Shown here in pieces: positions 54,559 to 63,044 of a stretch of DNA of 64,000 nt. The notes under the pieces are model-generated. The model was not told the origin of the DNA and searched no databases. It was given only the letters and a program-made list of their open reading frames with translations. Source of the DNA: Roseateles_E cavernae (GTDB lineage Bacteria > Pseudomonadota > Gammaproteobacteria > Burkholderiales > Burkholderiaceae_C); NCBI RefSeq assembly GCF_040187885.1, contig NZ_JBDPLH010000001.1, forward strand, positions 1,364,001 through 1,428,000. The letters run 5' to 3'. The first letter of the stretch is position 1. The number at the start of each line of letters is the position of its first letter. A program made the position numbers and the translations under genes.

Positions 54559-55001
54559 GCCGCCCCGAACTGAGCCTGTCGCTGCAATTCGCCGACCCGC
54601 GCCACAAGGCCCTGCTGCCGCGCCACAAGGTGGCGCGCTGGATACGCGCGGCGCTGGAGCTGCCGGGCGAGATCGCGGTGCGCATCGTCGATGCCGAGGA
54701 GGGTCGCCAGCTCAACAAGGACTTCCGCAGCAAGGACTACGCGACCAATGTGCTGACCTTCGACTACAGCCACGAGCCGGTGGTCGGGGCCGATCTGGTG
54801 ATCTGTGCCGAGGTGGTCGAGCGCGAGGCCCGGGAGATGGGGCTGGACCTGGTCGCCCACTATGCCCATATGCTGGTGCATGGCACGCTGCATGCGCAGG
54901 GCTACGACCATGAAGAGGACGATGAGGCCGAGTGCATGGAGGCGCGCGAGAGCGAGATCATGATCGTGCTCGGCTTTGCCGATCCCTATCTGAAGGACTG
55001 A
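54555..55001 (+). CDS. ybeY: rRNA maturation endoribonuclease YbeY
   Basis: 148-residue zinc endonuclease for 16S rRNA 3' processing and ribosome quality control. Metal site HMLVHGTLHAQGYDH (three His); the substrate-strand region RQLNKDFRSKDYATNVLTFD is conserved. ATG 54555 overlaps the phoH stop, so translation is coupled. Confidence 0.96.
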
Positions 55002-55004
55002 GCG

Positions 55005-56069
55005 CTAGCGCTGGGTGCCCAGATAGCGCTTGCGCCAGAAGAAGGCGCCCAGGCCTAGGGCCAGCGCCAGCATCAGTCCCAAGGCGATCCACACGCCGCG
55101 GGCGCTGTGGATCAGCGGCAGGCTGTCGAAGTTCATGCCGAAGATGCCGGTGATCAGGTTCAGCGGCAGGAAGATCGCGGTCAGCACGGTCAGCGTGCGC
55201 ATGATGGCGTTGGTGCGGTGGCTCAGCGCCGAGAAATGCATCTGCACCGCCGACTCCGACGACGACTCCAGCCGCCGCACATGGCTGAGCACCCGCTCCA
55301 CATGCTCCAGCACATCGCGCGAGCGCACCCGCAGCAGCTCGCGCTCGCGCTGGGCCTGCGGCTCGGCCGGCATCGGCCAGTCCTCCAGCGCGTCCAGCCA
55401 TTCCTGGATCGCGCTGCGCTGATCTTCGCAAGTGTCCTCCAGCAGATGCAGGCTGTTGCGTGCATCGAGCAGCAGTTGCCAGTTGCTGAAGCGGCTGCGC
55501 GGGTCCATCAGCGATTGCTGCAGGCCCACCAGCTGCCGGGTCAGCTGGCGGCGCAGCTCCAGATAGCTGTCCACCATATGGTTGACCATGCGCAGCATCA
55601 GATCGCTGGTGTTGCTGGGCAGGCGGGCCGAGCCCCGGTAGTCCGAGGCCTGCGTGAGCTGGCCCATGCGGGCGGCGAAATACTCGCGCACCGCGCAGTC
55701 GTCCGGATGGATGCTGATCAACACGCGGTCGAACAGCGCAAAGCCGACCGGGCTGGTGTCTATGCTCAGCAGCGTGGCCGCCGAGGTCTCGTCCACCTTG
55801 CCGGCCGCAGCCAGGCGACGGAACACCAGCAGGTCGTACCAGGAGGTGTAGTCGTAGTGCGAGGGCAGCTGGCTGTTCAGCAGGTCGGAGACATGTAGAT
55901 CGACCAGCGGGCCGCAGCCCCAGCGCTGCAGATGCTGCTGCAGGCCGCCGATCCGCTCCGGCAGTTCCTGGCGTGCGCAGCCCACCCAGACAAAACCCTC
56001 CGGCGGCAGATCCGCCGGCAGCATCTGCAGCTCGATGAACTGTTCGCCATGGATGTGGAAGACCCGCAT
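55005..56069 (-). CDS. corA: CorA family divalent-cation transporter
   Basis: 354 residues. Large cytoplasmic funnel domain (about 1-285) with long helices, then two C-terminal membrane helices; the first ends with the signature GIFGMNF (about 310), the selectivity motif of Mg2+/Co2+ (CorA) and Zn2+ (ZntB) channels. MRTLTVLTAIFLPLNLITG before it is typical. The start overlaps the hemB stop by one base (TGATG), so both are on one transcript. Confidence 0.9.
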   Translation of the reverse strand: MRVFHIHGEQFIELQMLPADLPPEGFVWVGCARQELPERIGGLQQHLQRWGCGPLVDLHVSDLLNSQLPSHYDYTSWYDLLVFRRLAAAGKVDETSAATLLSIDTSPVGFALFDRVLISIHPDDCAVREYFAARMGQLTQASDYRGSARLPSNTSDLMLRMVNHMVDSYLELRRQLTRQLVGLQQSLMDPRSRFSNWQLLLDARNSLHLLEDTCEDQRSAIQEWLDALEDWPMPAEPQAQRERELLRVRSRDVLEHVERVLSHVRRLESSSESAVQMHFSALSHRTNAIMRTLTVLTAIFLPLNLITGIFGMNFDSLPLIHSARGVWIALGLMLALALGLGAFFWRKRYLGTQR

Positions 56070-57085
56070 CAGCCCTTCTTCAGCAGGCGGGCGGCTTCCA
56101 GCGCGAAATAGCTCAGCACGCCATCGGCGCCGGCGCGCTTGAAGGCCAGCAGCGATTCCATCATCACCGCGTCATGATCGAGCCAGCCATTGGCGGCGGC
56201 GGCCTTCAACATCGCGTACTCGCCGCTGACCTGGTAGGCAAAGGTCGGCACGCGGAATTCGTCCTTCACGCGCCGCACGATGTCCAGATACGGCATACCG
56301 GGCTTGACCATCACCATATCGGCGCCCTCGGCCAGGTCCAGCGCCACCTCGCGCAGGGCCTCGTCGCTATTGCCCGGGTCCATCTGGTAGGTCTTCTTGT
56401 CGGCCTTGCCCAGATTGGCAGCCGAGCCGACCGCGTCGCGGAAGGGGCCGTAGAAGGCGCTGGCGTACTTGGCGCTGTAGGCCATGATGCGGGTGTGAAT
56501 GTGGCCACCGGCTTCCAGGGCCTGGCGGATCGCGCCGATGCGGCCGTCCATCATGTCGCTGGGCGCGACGATGTCCACGCCGGCCTGCGCCTGGACCAGG
56601 GCCTGCCGGGCCAGGATCTCGACCGTGCGGTCGTTGATGATGTAGCCCTGTTCGTCCAGCACCCCGTCCTGGCCGTGGCTGGTGAAGGGGTCCAGTGCCA
56701 CATCGGTCAACACGCCCAGCTGCGGGAAGTTCTCTTTCAACGCACGCACGACGCGCGGCACCAGGCCATCGGGATTGGTGGCCTCCTGGCCATCGGGCGT
56801 CTTCAGCGAGGCATCGATGACCGGGAACAGGGCCAGCACCGGAATGCCTAATGCGACGCATTCCTCCGCGACCTTCAGCAGCCGGTCCAAACTCAGCCGC
56901 GCGACGCCAGGCATCGAGGTCACCGGTTCGACCTTGTCGACCCCCTCGTGCACGAACACCGGCAGGATCAGATCATTGACGCTCAGCGCGTGTTCGCGCA
57001 CCAGGGCGCGTGTGAAGTTGTCGCGCCGCAAACGACGCGGGCGGCTGGCCGGAAAAGGGGCGGGAATCTGGGCGCGGGACGACAA
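56069..57085 (-). CDS. hemB: Porphobilinogen synthase (delta-aminolevulinate dehydratase)
   Basis: 338 residues; condenses two 5-aminolevulinates to porphobilinogen in haem synthesis. Schiff-base Lys in MVKPGMPYLDIV, second Lys in MAYSAKYASAFYGPFRDA. The metal site reads DVALDPFTSHGQDG with Asp in place of the Cys residues of zinc enzymes, indicating the Mg2+-dependent type. The start is probably TTG 57085 (SSRAQIPAPFP), with GGAG at good distance; an ATG at 57151 in frame is less likely. Confidence 0.95.
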   Translation of the reverse strand: MSSRAQIPAPFPASRPRRLRRDNFTRALVREHALSVNDLILPVFVHEGVDKVEPVTSMPGVARLSLDRLLKVAEECVALGIPVLALFPVIDASLKTPDGQEATNPDGLVPRVVRALKENFPQLGVLTDVALDPFTSHGQDGVLDEQGYIINDRTVEILARQALVQAQAGVDIVAPSDMMDGRIGAIRQALEAGGHIHTRIMAYSAKYASAFYGPFRDAVGSAANLGKADKKTYQMDPGNSDEALREVALDLAEGADMVMVKPGMPYLDIVRRVKDEFRVPTFAYQVSGEYAMLKAAAANGWLDHDAVMMESLLAFKRAGADGVLSYFALEAARLLKKG

Positions 57086-57181
57086 GGGCAGGCTCCGAGA
57101 ATGAGGGGGTGAGCGCCGCCAGCGTGCCAATCTGCTCACTCTACGCAACATCCCGTAGAGACGCGATTGCGACGGCTCTGT

Positions 57182-57306
57182 TAAAATTGCCAACGGATGA
57201 TAGCCGCAAGGTGGTCGTCCCCTGCTTTTCCTCCCTGAGCAGGAGCCTTGACGTGATGACAGCGAAAAGGCTTTCCAACCCCGGCTCTTCAGCCGGGGTT
57301 TTTTTT
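57182..57306 (+). ncRNA. Candidate small RNA or attenuator with three hairpins
   Basis: The 294 bases between hemB and hemJ hold no gene but show a structured plus-strand element. Hairpin 1: CCTGCT (57221-57226)/AGCAGG (57238-57243) with loop TTTCCTCCCTG, pyrimidine-rich and complementary to a Shine-Dalgarno sequence. Hairpin 2: AGCCTT (57244-57249)/AAGGCT (57267-57272). Hairpin 3: an intrinsic terminator. A TAAAAT -10-like element is at 57182-57187, with no clear -35. Either a stand-alone regulatory RNA or a hemJ leader. Confidence 0.45.
57277..57306 (+). terminator. Orphan intrinsic terminator between hemB and hemJ
   Basis: AACCCCGGCT (57277-57286), loop CTTC, AGCCGGGGTT (57291-57300), T run 57299-57306. 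Perfect 10-bp stem with eight T, but no protein gene on this strand ends before it; it would end the candidate RNA or attenuate hemJ. Confidence 0.9.
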
Positions 57307-57379
57307 GCTTGCCGTTTTTGCTTGCAACTCTGCCATCCACGCAGGCGGGGGCTCCGGACCCGGGCCGTATGATGGCCCG

Positions 57380-57808
57380 ATGCTCTGGATCAAAGCCTTT
57401 CACATCGTCTTCGTGGCCGCCTGGTTTGCCGGCCTGTTCTATATGCCCAGGCTGTTCGTCAACCTGGCCATGGTGCCCGCCGACAGCCACGCCGAGCGCG
57501 AACGCCTGCTGCTGATGGGACACAAGCTCTACAAGTTCATGAGCCTGCTGATGATCCCGGCCCTGGCGCTGGGCCTGGTGCTGTGGCTTTACTACGGCAT
57601 CGGCCGCGGCCCCGGCAATGGCTGGATGCACGCCAAGCTGAGCCTGGTGCTGCTGGCCGTCGGCTATCACCATGTCTGCCGTGCTCAGCTGCGCCGCTTC
57701 GAGCAGATGGCCAATAAGCGCAGCCATCGCTGGTTCCGCGTCTTCAACGAGGTCTCGATCGGGATCTTTGCCGCCATCGTCATTCTGGTGGTGGTCAAGC
57801 CCTTCTGA
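57380..57808 (+). CDS. hemJ: Protoporphyrinogen oxidase HemJ/CopD family
   Basis: 142-residue protein with four membrane helices. The start LWIKAFHIVFVAAWFAGLFY with conserved His, MGHKLYKFMSLLMIPAL, WMHAKLSLVLLAVGYHH (conserved Lys) and the end VFNEVSIGIFAAIVILVVVK match HemJ, which oxidises protoporphyrinogen IX in the inner membrane. Beside hemB, consistent with haem synthesis. Overlaps the VanZ gene by one base (TGATG). Confidence 0.92.
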   Translation: MLWIKAFHIVFVAAWFAGLFYMPRLFVNLAMVPADSHAERERLLLMGHKLYKFMSLLMIPALALGLVLWLYYGIGRGPGNGWMHAKLSLVLLAVGYHHVCRAQLRRFEQMANKRSHRWFRVFNEVSIGIFAAIVILVVVKPF

Positions 57809-58959
57809 TGATGGCGCGCTGGCTGCCACAGCCGCTGCCGCGCCGCCGCAGCTCTGCCACGCTGCTGGCCCTGGCCTATGCCGGCCTGGTGGTCTACGCC
57901 AGCCTCTATCCGTTCTGGCCCTGGACCCTGCCGCCGACGGTCGAGGCCTGGGGGCTGATCGGCCTGCCCTGGCCCAAGTACTGGGGCGGCTTCGATGTGC
58001 ACGCCAATCTGCTCGGCTATATGCCGCTGGGCCTGCTGGTGTTTGCTGCCGCCGTGCGCAGTGGGCAGCGGCTGCGTCGCTGTCTGCTGCTGGGTCTGCT
58101 GCTGCCGCCGCTGCTGTCCTTCGGCATGGAGAGCCTGCAGTACTTCCTGCCGCGGCGGGTGCCCTCCCTGGTCGACTGGCTGCTCAATAGCGCGGGCGCG
58201 GCGGCAGGTCTGCTGCTGGGCCTGGTGCTCTACGTCGCCGGCGGTCTGACCCGCTGGCAGGGCCGGCGCGAGCACTGGTTTGTGCCGCACAGCGCCGGTG
58301 CGCTGGCCTTGCTGGCGCTGTGGCCGGTGGCCCTGCTGTTCCCGGCGCCGGTGCCGCTGGGCCTGGGCCAGGTCCTGCCCCGACTGCAGGAACTCGCGGC
58401 CAGCCTGCTGGAAGGCACGCCCTGGGCGCTGCAATGGGAGGAGTTGGCCGAGCCGGCCCTGCAGCGCGCGCTGCCGCCGGGCCTGGAGGGCATCACGATC
58501 GCCTTGGGCTTGCTGGCGCCCTGCCTGCTGGCCCTGTCGGTGGCGCGGCCCGGCTGGCAACGCCTGGCCCTGGTGTTCGGCGCGGCCGCGCTGGGTGTGC
58601 TCAGCACGGCCTTGTCGACGGCGCTGAACTTCGGCCCCCAGCATGCCTGGGCCTGGCTGACCCTGAGCACCTGGCCGGGGTTGGCGCTGGGCCTGGGGCT
58701 GGCCTGCATCCTCTGTGCCTTCTCGCGCCGCGCCTGCGCAGCCTGGGGTCTGGTCGTGACCAGTGCGCTGATCGCCATGGTCAGCGAGGCGCCCACCGAT
58801 CCCTATCTGGCGCAAAGCCTGCAAGCCTGGGAGCAGGGCCGCTTCATCAGCTTCTACGGCCTGGCGCAATGGGTCGGCTGGCTCTGGCCATTCGGCGTGC
58901 TGGCCTGGCTGCTGGCGCTGCTGGCGCAGCGCGAAGTCCGCGCATCAGGCACGGGATAA
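57808..58959 (+). CDS. VanZ family membrane protein
   Basis: 383 residues, mostly hydrophobic, with about 8-9 helices. The N-terminal VanZ-like portion has ASLYPFWPWTLP, GGFDVHANLLGYMPLGLLVF and the acidic patch SFGMESLQYFLPRRVPSLVDWLLNSAGA, all typical. Function of VanZ proteins outside glycopeptide resistance is unknown. Starts at the hemJ stop; a second ATG at 57811 is an alternative. Confidence 0.88.
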   Translation: MMARWLPQPLPRRRSSATLLALAYAGLVVYASLYPFWPWTLPPTVEAWGLIGLPWPKYWGGFDVHANLLGYMPLGLLVFAAAVRSGQRLRRCLLLGLLLPPLLSFGMESLQYFLPRRVPSLVDWLLNSAGAAAGLLLGLVLYVAGGLTRWQGRREHWFVPHSAGALALLALWPVALLFPAPVPLGLGQVLPRLQELAASLLEGTPWALQWEELAEPALQRALPPGLEGITIALGLLAPCLLALSVARPGWQRLALVFGAAALGVLSTALSTALNFGPQHAWAWLTLSTWPGLALGLGLACILCAFSRRACAAWGLVVTSALIAMVSEAPTDPYLAQSLQAWEQGRFISFYGLAQWVGWLWPFGVLAWLLALLAQREVRASGTG

Positions 58960-58983
58960 ACCCGCACTGCCTACAATCTGGCC

Positions 58984-59310
58984 ATGAGCTATTTCCAGCG
59001 CCACATCTTCTTCTGCCTGAACCAGCGCGACAGCGGCGACAACGCCTGCGCCCAGCATGGTGCGCAGGCCGGTTTCGATCACTGCAAGTCCAGGGTCAAG
59101 GCCCTGGGCCTGGCCGGCCCCGGCGGCGTGCGCGTCAACAAGGCCGGCTGCCTGGACCGCTGCGCCGGCGGTCCGGTGGCCGTGGTCTATCCGGACGCCG
59201 TCTGGTACAGCTATGTCGATGCCAGCGATATCGACGAGATCGTCGAGCAGCACCTGCAGCAGGGCCGGGTGGTCGAGCGCCTGCTGCTGCCGGACAACGT
59301 CGGGCGCTGA
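58984..59310 (+). CDS. Thioredoxin-like [2Fe-2S] ferredoxin
   Basis: 108 residues. Cysteines in HIFFCLNQRDSGDNACAQ and VNKAGCLDRCAGGPVAVVYP sit in the C-x(10)-C ... C-x(3)-C layout of thioredoxin-fold 2Fe-2S ferredoxins (NuoE-like). Likely carries electrons in the cytosol; partner unknown. The downstream hydrolase starts 4 bases later, so they are co-transcribed. Confidence 0.88.
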   Translation: MSYFQRHIFFCLNQRDSGDNACAQHGAQAGFDHCKSRVKALGLAGPGGVRVNKAGCLDRCAGGPVAVVYPDAVWYSYVDASDIDEIVEQHLQQGRVVERLLLPDNVGR

Positions 59311-59314
59311 GGCG

Positions 59315-59932
59315 ATGAACTCGCGAACCGAGAAGCTGTTGATCGCCGGCCCGGCCGGCGAGATCGAGTGCGCGGTGGATCTGCCCGCCGAGGGTCAGGT
59401 CTTGCGTGGTGTCGCGGTGATCTGCCATCCGAACCCGACGCAGGGCGGCACGATGGACAACAAGGTCGTGCAGACGCTGGCGCGTGCCTTTGTGCAGCTG
59501 GGCTACCGCGCGGTGCGCTTCAACTTCCGTGGCATCGGCCGCTCGGCCGGCGCCTGGGACGAGGGGCGCGGCGAGGTTGACGATGCGCTGGCCGTGATCG
59601 CCCACGCCCGCGACGCAGCGCTGCCGCTGGCGCTGGCCGGTTTCTCCTTCGGCGGTTTTGTCGCCTCCCAGGCGGCGCGCCGCCTGGCGGTCGCCGCCGA
59701 GCGCCTGTGCCTGGTCGGCCCGGCCACCAGCCGTTTCGACACCGCGCCGGTGCCTGCCGATACCCTGGTGATTCACGGCGAGGCCGACGATGTCGTGCCC
59801 TTGTCCGCGGTGCTGGACTGGGCGCGGCCGCAGGCCCTGCCGGTCACCGTGGTGCCCGGCGTCGGCCATTTCTTCCATGGGCAGCTGCCGCTGCTCAAGG
59901 ACATTGTTCTGCGCGGCTGGCACCCAGCCTGA
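59315..59932 (+). CDS. Small alpha/beta hydrolase (KANL3/Tex30-like)
   Basis: 205 residues: VAVICHPNPTQGGTMDNKVV (oxyanion HPxPxxGG), FNFRGIGRSAGAWDEG, nucleophile elbow AGFSFGGFVASQAA, acid in VIHGEADDVVPL and His in GVGHFFHGQLPLL. This compact form lacks a lid. Substrate unknown. Paired with the ferredoxin gene upstream. Confidence 0.87.
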   Translation: MNSRTEKLLIAGPAGEIECAVDLPAEGQVLRGVAVICHPNPTQGGTMDNKVVQTLARAFVQLGYRAVRFNFRGIGRSAGAWDEGRGEVDDALAVIAHARDAALPLALAGFSFGGFVASQAARRLAVAAERLCLVGPATSRFDTAPVPADTLVIHGEADDVVPLSAVLDWARPQALPVTVVPGVGHFFHGQLPLLKDIVLRGWHPA

Positions 59933-59961
59933 TCCGCCACTTTCCCTGAGACCCTGTTCCG

Positions 59962-61110
59962 ATGAAGCGATTGATTGCCTTCGTGCTGGCCGCCGCCAGC
60001 GCCCTCAACACCCTGGCCCAGGCGCCGCAGCCGCCCGAGATTGCCGCGCGCAATTTCATCCTGTTCGACGTCACGGCCAACAAGGTGCTGGCCGAGCGCG
60101 AAGCCGACCAGCCGCAGGACCCGGCCTCGCTGACCAAGCTGATGACGGCCTATATCGTCTTCAGCGCGCTGAAGGAAAAGCGCCTGACGCTGGAGCAGAC
60201 GCTGACGGTGTCCCAGCGTGCCTGGGACGAGCGCAAGGGTGATCCCTCGCTGATGTTCATCGACACGACGATGACGCCCAAGGTCGACGAGCTGCTGCGC
60301 GGCATGATCATCCAGTCGGGCAATGACGCCTCGGTGGCGCTGGCCGAGGGCGTGGGCGGCACGGTCGAGCAGTTCGTCGCGATGATGAACCGCCAGGCCC
60401 AGGCCTGGGGCCTGAAGAATACCGAGTTCAAGAACGTCACCGGCATGACCGAACCGGGCCACAAGAGCAGCGCGCGCGATCTGTCGGTGATCGCCGCCAG
60501 CCTGATCCGCGATTTCCCCGAGTACTACGGCTACTACTCGCAGCGCGAATACACCTACAACAAGATCCGCCAGCCCAACCGCAATCTGCTGCTGGGCCGC
60601 GATCCCAGCGTCGACGGCCTGAAGACCGGCTACACCGAGGCGGCCGGCTATTGCCTGGTCACCAGCGCCCAGCGCGAGTTCCCGAACGGCAAGCGCCGCC
60701 TGATCAGCGTCGTGATGGGCACGGCCTCGATGCAGGCCCGCGCCAGCGAAAGCCAGAAGCTGCTGAACTGGGGCTACTCGGCCTATGACGCGGTGCGCTT
60801 GTTCGACAAGGACCAGGCCGTCTCCACCGTGCCGGTCTGGAAGGGCGCTGTGCCCGAGGCCAAGCTGGGCGCAGCGGGCGCGGTGTTCATTGCCGTGCCG
60901 CGCGGCGAGGGCGGCAAGCTGCAGACCAAGGTCGAGCGCACCGACCCGCTGGTCGCGCCGCTGGCCAAGGGCCAGCGCGTCGGCACGCTGAAGGTGATGA
61001 CGGCCGCCGGCACGCCGGTGGCCGAGGTGCCGCTGGTGGTGCAGCAGGAGGTGGCGCTGGCCGGCATCTTCGGCCGCGCCTGGGACGCGATCCGGCTCTG
61101 GATCAAGTGA
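59962..61110 (+). CDS. dacC: D-alanyl-D-alanine carboxypeptidase (PBP5/6 type)
   Basis: 382 residues. Signal peptide MKRLIAFVLAAASALNTLAQ, S11 peptidase domain with SLTKLMTAY (Ser-x-x-Lys), SGNDASVALAEG and DGLKTGYTEAAG (KTG), then the PBP5 C-terminal beta domain (VPVWKGAVPEAKLGAAG) and an amphipathic membrane anchor at the end (AGIFGRAWDAIRLWIK). Trims the terminal D-Ala of peptidoglycan stems in the periplasm. The order dac-dat-ybeD-lipB-lipA extends the E. coli dacA-ybeD-lipB-lipA order by one gene. Confidence 0.94.
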   Translation: MKRLIAFVLAAASALNTLAQAPQPPEIAARNFILFDVTANKVLAEREADQPQDPASLTKLMTAYIVFSALKEKRLTLEQTLTVSQRAWDERKGDPSLMFIDTTMTPKVDELLRGMIIQSGNDASVALAEGVGGTVEQFVAMMNRQAQAWGLKNTEFKNVTGMTEPGHKSSARDLSVIAASLIRDFPEYYGYYSQREYTYNKIRQPNRNLLLGRDPSVDGLKTGYTEAAGYCLVTSAQREFPNGKRRLISVVMGTASMQARASESQKLLNWGYSAYDAVRLFDKDQAVSTVPVWKGAVPEAKLGAAGAVFIAVPRGEGGKLQTKVERTDPLVAPLAKGQRVGTLKVMTAAGTPVAEVPLVVQQEVALAGIFGRAWDAIRLWIK

Positions 61111-61148
61111 TTCGGGCGTAAGCTCTTGATGGGTCCGAGGAGAACGCC

Positions 61149-62024
61149 ATGCACGCACTGCCCGATGTCCGCTGTTATCTGAATGGTGAGTACACGCCGC
61201 TGGCCGAGGCCAAGATCTCGGTGATGGATCGCGGCTTCATCTTCGGCGACGGCGTCTACGAAATGGTGCCGGTCTATGGCCGGCGCCTGTTCCGCTTTGA
61301 TTCGCATATGGACCGGCTGGATCGCAGCCTGTCCAAGCTGCGCATCGAGAACCCGCTGACGCGCGCCGAATGGCTGGCGGTGGGACGGCAGCTGATCGCG
61401 TCGGTCGATGCCGACGATCAGTGGCTGTATCTGCAGATCACCCGCGGCGTCGCGCCGCGCAACCATGTGATGCCCAAGGACATCGCGCCCACCGCCTTCT
61501 CCTACAGCGCGCCGGCCAAGCTGGTGTCGGCCGAGGAGCGCCATCACGGCGTGGCCTGCCTGTCGGCCCGCGACTTCCGCTGGGAGCGTGGCGACATCAA
61601 GAGCATCTCGCTGCTGGGCAATGTGCTGGCGCGCCAGATCTCGGCCGACCAGGGCGCGCTGGAGACCCTGATGTTCCGCGACGGCCACCTGACCGAGGCC
61701 TCGTCCTCGAATGTCTGGATCGTCAAGGAAGGTGCGCTGCTGGGCGTGCCCAAGAGCGAGCAGGTGCTGGAGGGCATCCGCGTCGAACTGCTGCGCGAGC
61801 TCTGCGAGGACTGCGGCATCGGCTACAACCTGCGCCCGATCTCGGAAGCCGAGGTCTTCGCCGCCGACGAGATCATCCTCAGCTCGGCCACCAAGGAAGT
61901 GCTGCCCGTGACGACGCTGGACCACGAGCCCGTCGGTCATGGTGCGCTGCGCGGCAAGCCCGGGCCGGTCTATGCCCGCCTGTACGAGGCCTACCAGCGC
62001 GCCAAGCAATTGCAATCGATCTGA
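61149..62024 (+). CDS. dat: D-amino acid aminotransferase
   Basis: 291-residue PLP enzyme of aminotransferase class IV. RGFIFGDGVYEMVPVYG near the start, the PLP Lys in GDIKSISLLGNVLA, and EASSSNVWIVKEG in the C-terminal part are typical. Its place next to the D-Ala carboxypeptidase favours D-alanine as substrate rather than branched-chain or ADC lyase activity. GAGGAG-like site upstream of ATG 61149. Confidence 0.9.
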   Translation: MHALPDVRCYLNGEYTPLAEAKISVMDRGFIFGDGVYEMVPVYGRRLFRFDSHMDRLDRSLSKLRIENPLTRAEWLAVGRQLIASVDADDQWLYLQITRGVAPRNHVMPKDIAPTAFSYSAPAKLVSAEERHHGVACLSARDFRWERGDIKSISLLGNVLARQISADQGALETLMFRDGHLTEASSSNVWIVKEGALLGVPKSEQVLEGIRVELLRELCEDCGIGYNLRPISEAEVFAADEIILSSATKEVLPVTTLDHEPVGHGALRGKPGPVYARLYEAYQRAKQLQSI

Positions 62025-62038
62025 GAAGAGCAGTCATC

Positions 62039-62326
62039 ATGAGTTTCACCCCGCCCGACATCCCGCCCGAGCAGTCGCTGATCGAATATCCCTCGCGCTT
62101 TCCGATCAAGGTGATGGGGGCCCATGTCGAGGGCTTTGTCGAGGCCATCGTGAGGGTGGCGAAGAACTTCGACCCGGAGTTCGATGCATCGACTGTCGAG
62201 CAGCGGCCCAGCAAGGGCGGCAACTATCTGGGGCTGACGATCACCGTCACTGCGACGAGCCGTGAGCAACTTGACGAGCTGTACCGGACGCTGACCACAC
62301 ATCCGATGGTCAAGGTGGTTCTCTAG
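62039..62326 (+). CDS. ybeD: DUF493/YbeD family protein
   Basis: 95 residues with the small ACT-like YbeD fold: LIEYPSRFPIKVMGAHVEGF, GNYLGLTITVTATSREQLDE, LYRTLTTHPMVKVVL. Thought to be a regulatory partner of lipoate or related metabolism because it commonly precedes lipB; molecular role unknown. Overlaps the convergent Sel1 gene by 4 bases. Confidence 0.92.
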   Translation: MSFTPPDIPPEQSLIEYPSRFPIKVMGAHVEGFVEAIVRVAKNFDPEFDASTVEQRPSKGGNYLGLTITVTATSREQLDELYRTLTTHPMVKVVL

Positions 62327-62958
62327 GCTGCTGGTTTTGCCGACAGGCGCTGGTCCAGCTCCTTGAGCTTGGCCGGCGCCGCTTCGTCGCCGTTGCGCGC
62401 GGCGATGTCGTACCAGTAACGCGCCAGCCGCAGATCGGCGCTCACACCCAGGCCTTTCTCGTACATCGACGCGATCAGATACTGCGCGCCGACGTCGCCG
62501 CCCTTGGCCGCCTCGCGATACCAGTGCGCGGCCTGGGCCATGTTCTTGGCCAGGCCGCGGCCCAGGTAATAGGCGGTGGCCAGCTGCACCTGGCCATCGA
62601 CGCTGCCCGAGGCTGCCGCCAGGCCGTACCAATGCGCGGCGGCGCGCAGATCGGCCTTGCCCTGCAGCCCCTGCTCATGCCATTGACCCAGCGCCAGCTG
62701 GGCCCGCACCAGGCGCTGTGACGCCGCGCGCTCCAGCAGGCGTTTGGCCTCGGGCAGATCGGGCTTGGGCAGCTCGCTGCGGATATGCATCATCGCCAGG
62801 TTGTAGTCGCCCAGCGGTAGGCCCTGGCGCGACAGCTCGGCGAAGCCCTTGGCCGCCGTCTCCAGCTCGCCGCGCTCGTAGGCGGCCAGCGCCTGATCCA
62901 GGGTGTTCGCATGAACCGGCCCGATCAGGGCCAGCACCAGGGCAGCGATGAGTCGCAT
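62323..62958 (-). CDS. Secreted Sel1/TPR-repeat protein
   Basis: 211 residues: signal peptide MRLIAALVLALIGPVHA, then helical repeats of Sel1 type (AQLALGQWHEQGLQGKADLR, VQLATAYYLGRGLAKNMAQA, QYLIASMYEKGLGVSADLRL, each with A-x-x-x-Y/W). Protein-protein adaptor in the periplasm; partners unknown. It interrupts the ybeD-lipB order on the opposite strand. Confidence 0.88.
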   Translation of the reverse strand: MRLIAALVLALIGPVHANTLDQALAAYERGELETAAKGFAELSRQGLPLGDYNLAMMHIRSELPKPDLPEAKRLLERAASQRLVRAQLALGQWHEQGLQGKADLRAAAHWYGLAAASGSVDGQVQLATAYYLGRGLAKNMAQAAHWYREAAKGGDVGAQYLIASMYEKGLGVSADLRLARYWYDIAARNGDEAAPAKLKELDQRLSAKPAA

Positions 62959-63044
62959 GAGTGAATCTCCAGGGCTGGATGCAACCCTACATCAAGCGCA
63001 GTCGCCTGGCAGCACCGGGGCCTTACGGCGGCGGCGCTACCATC

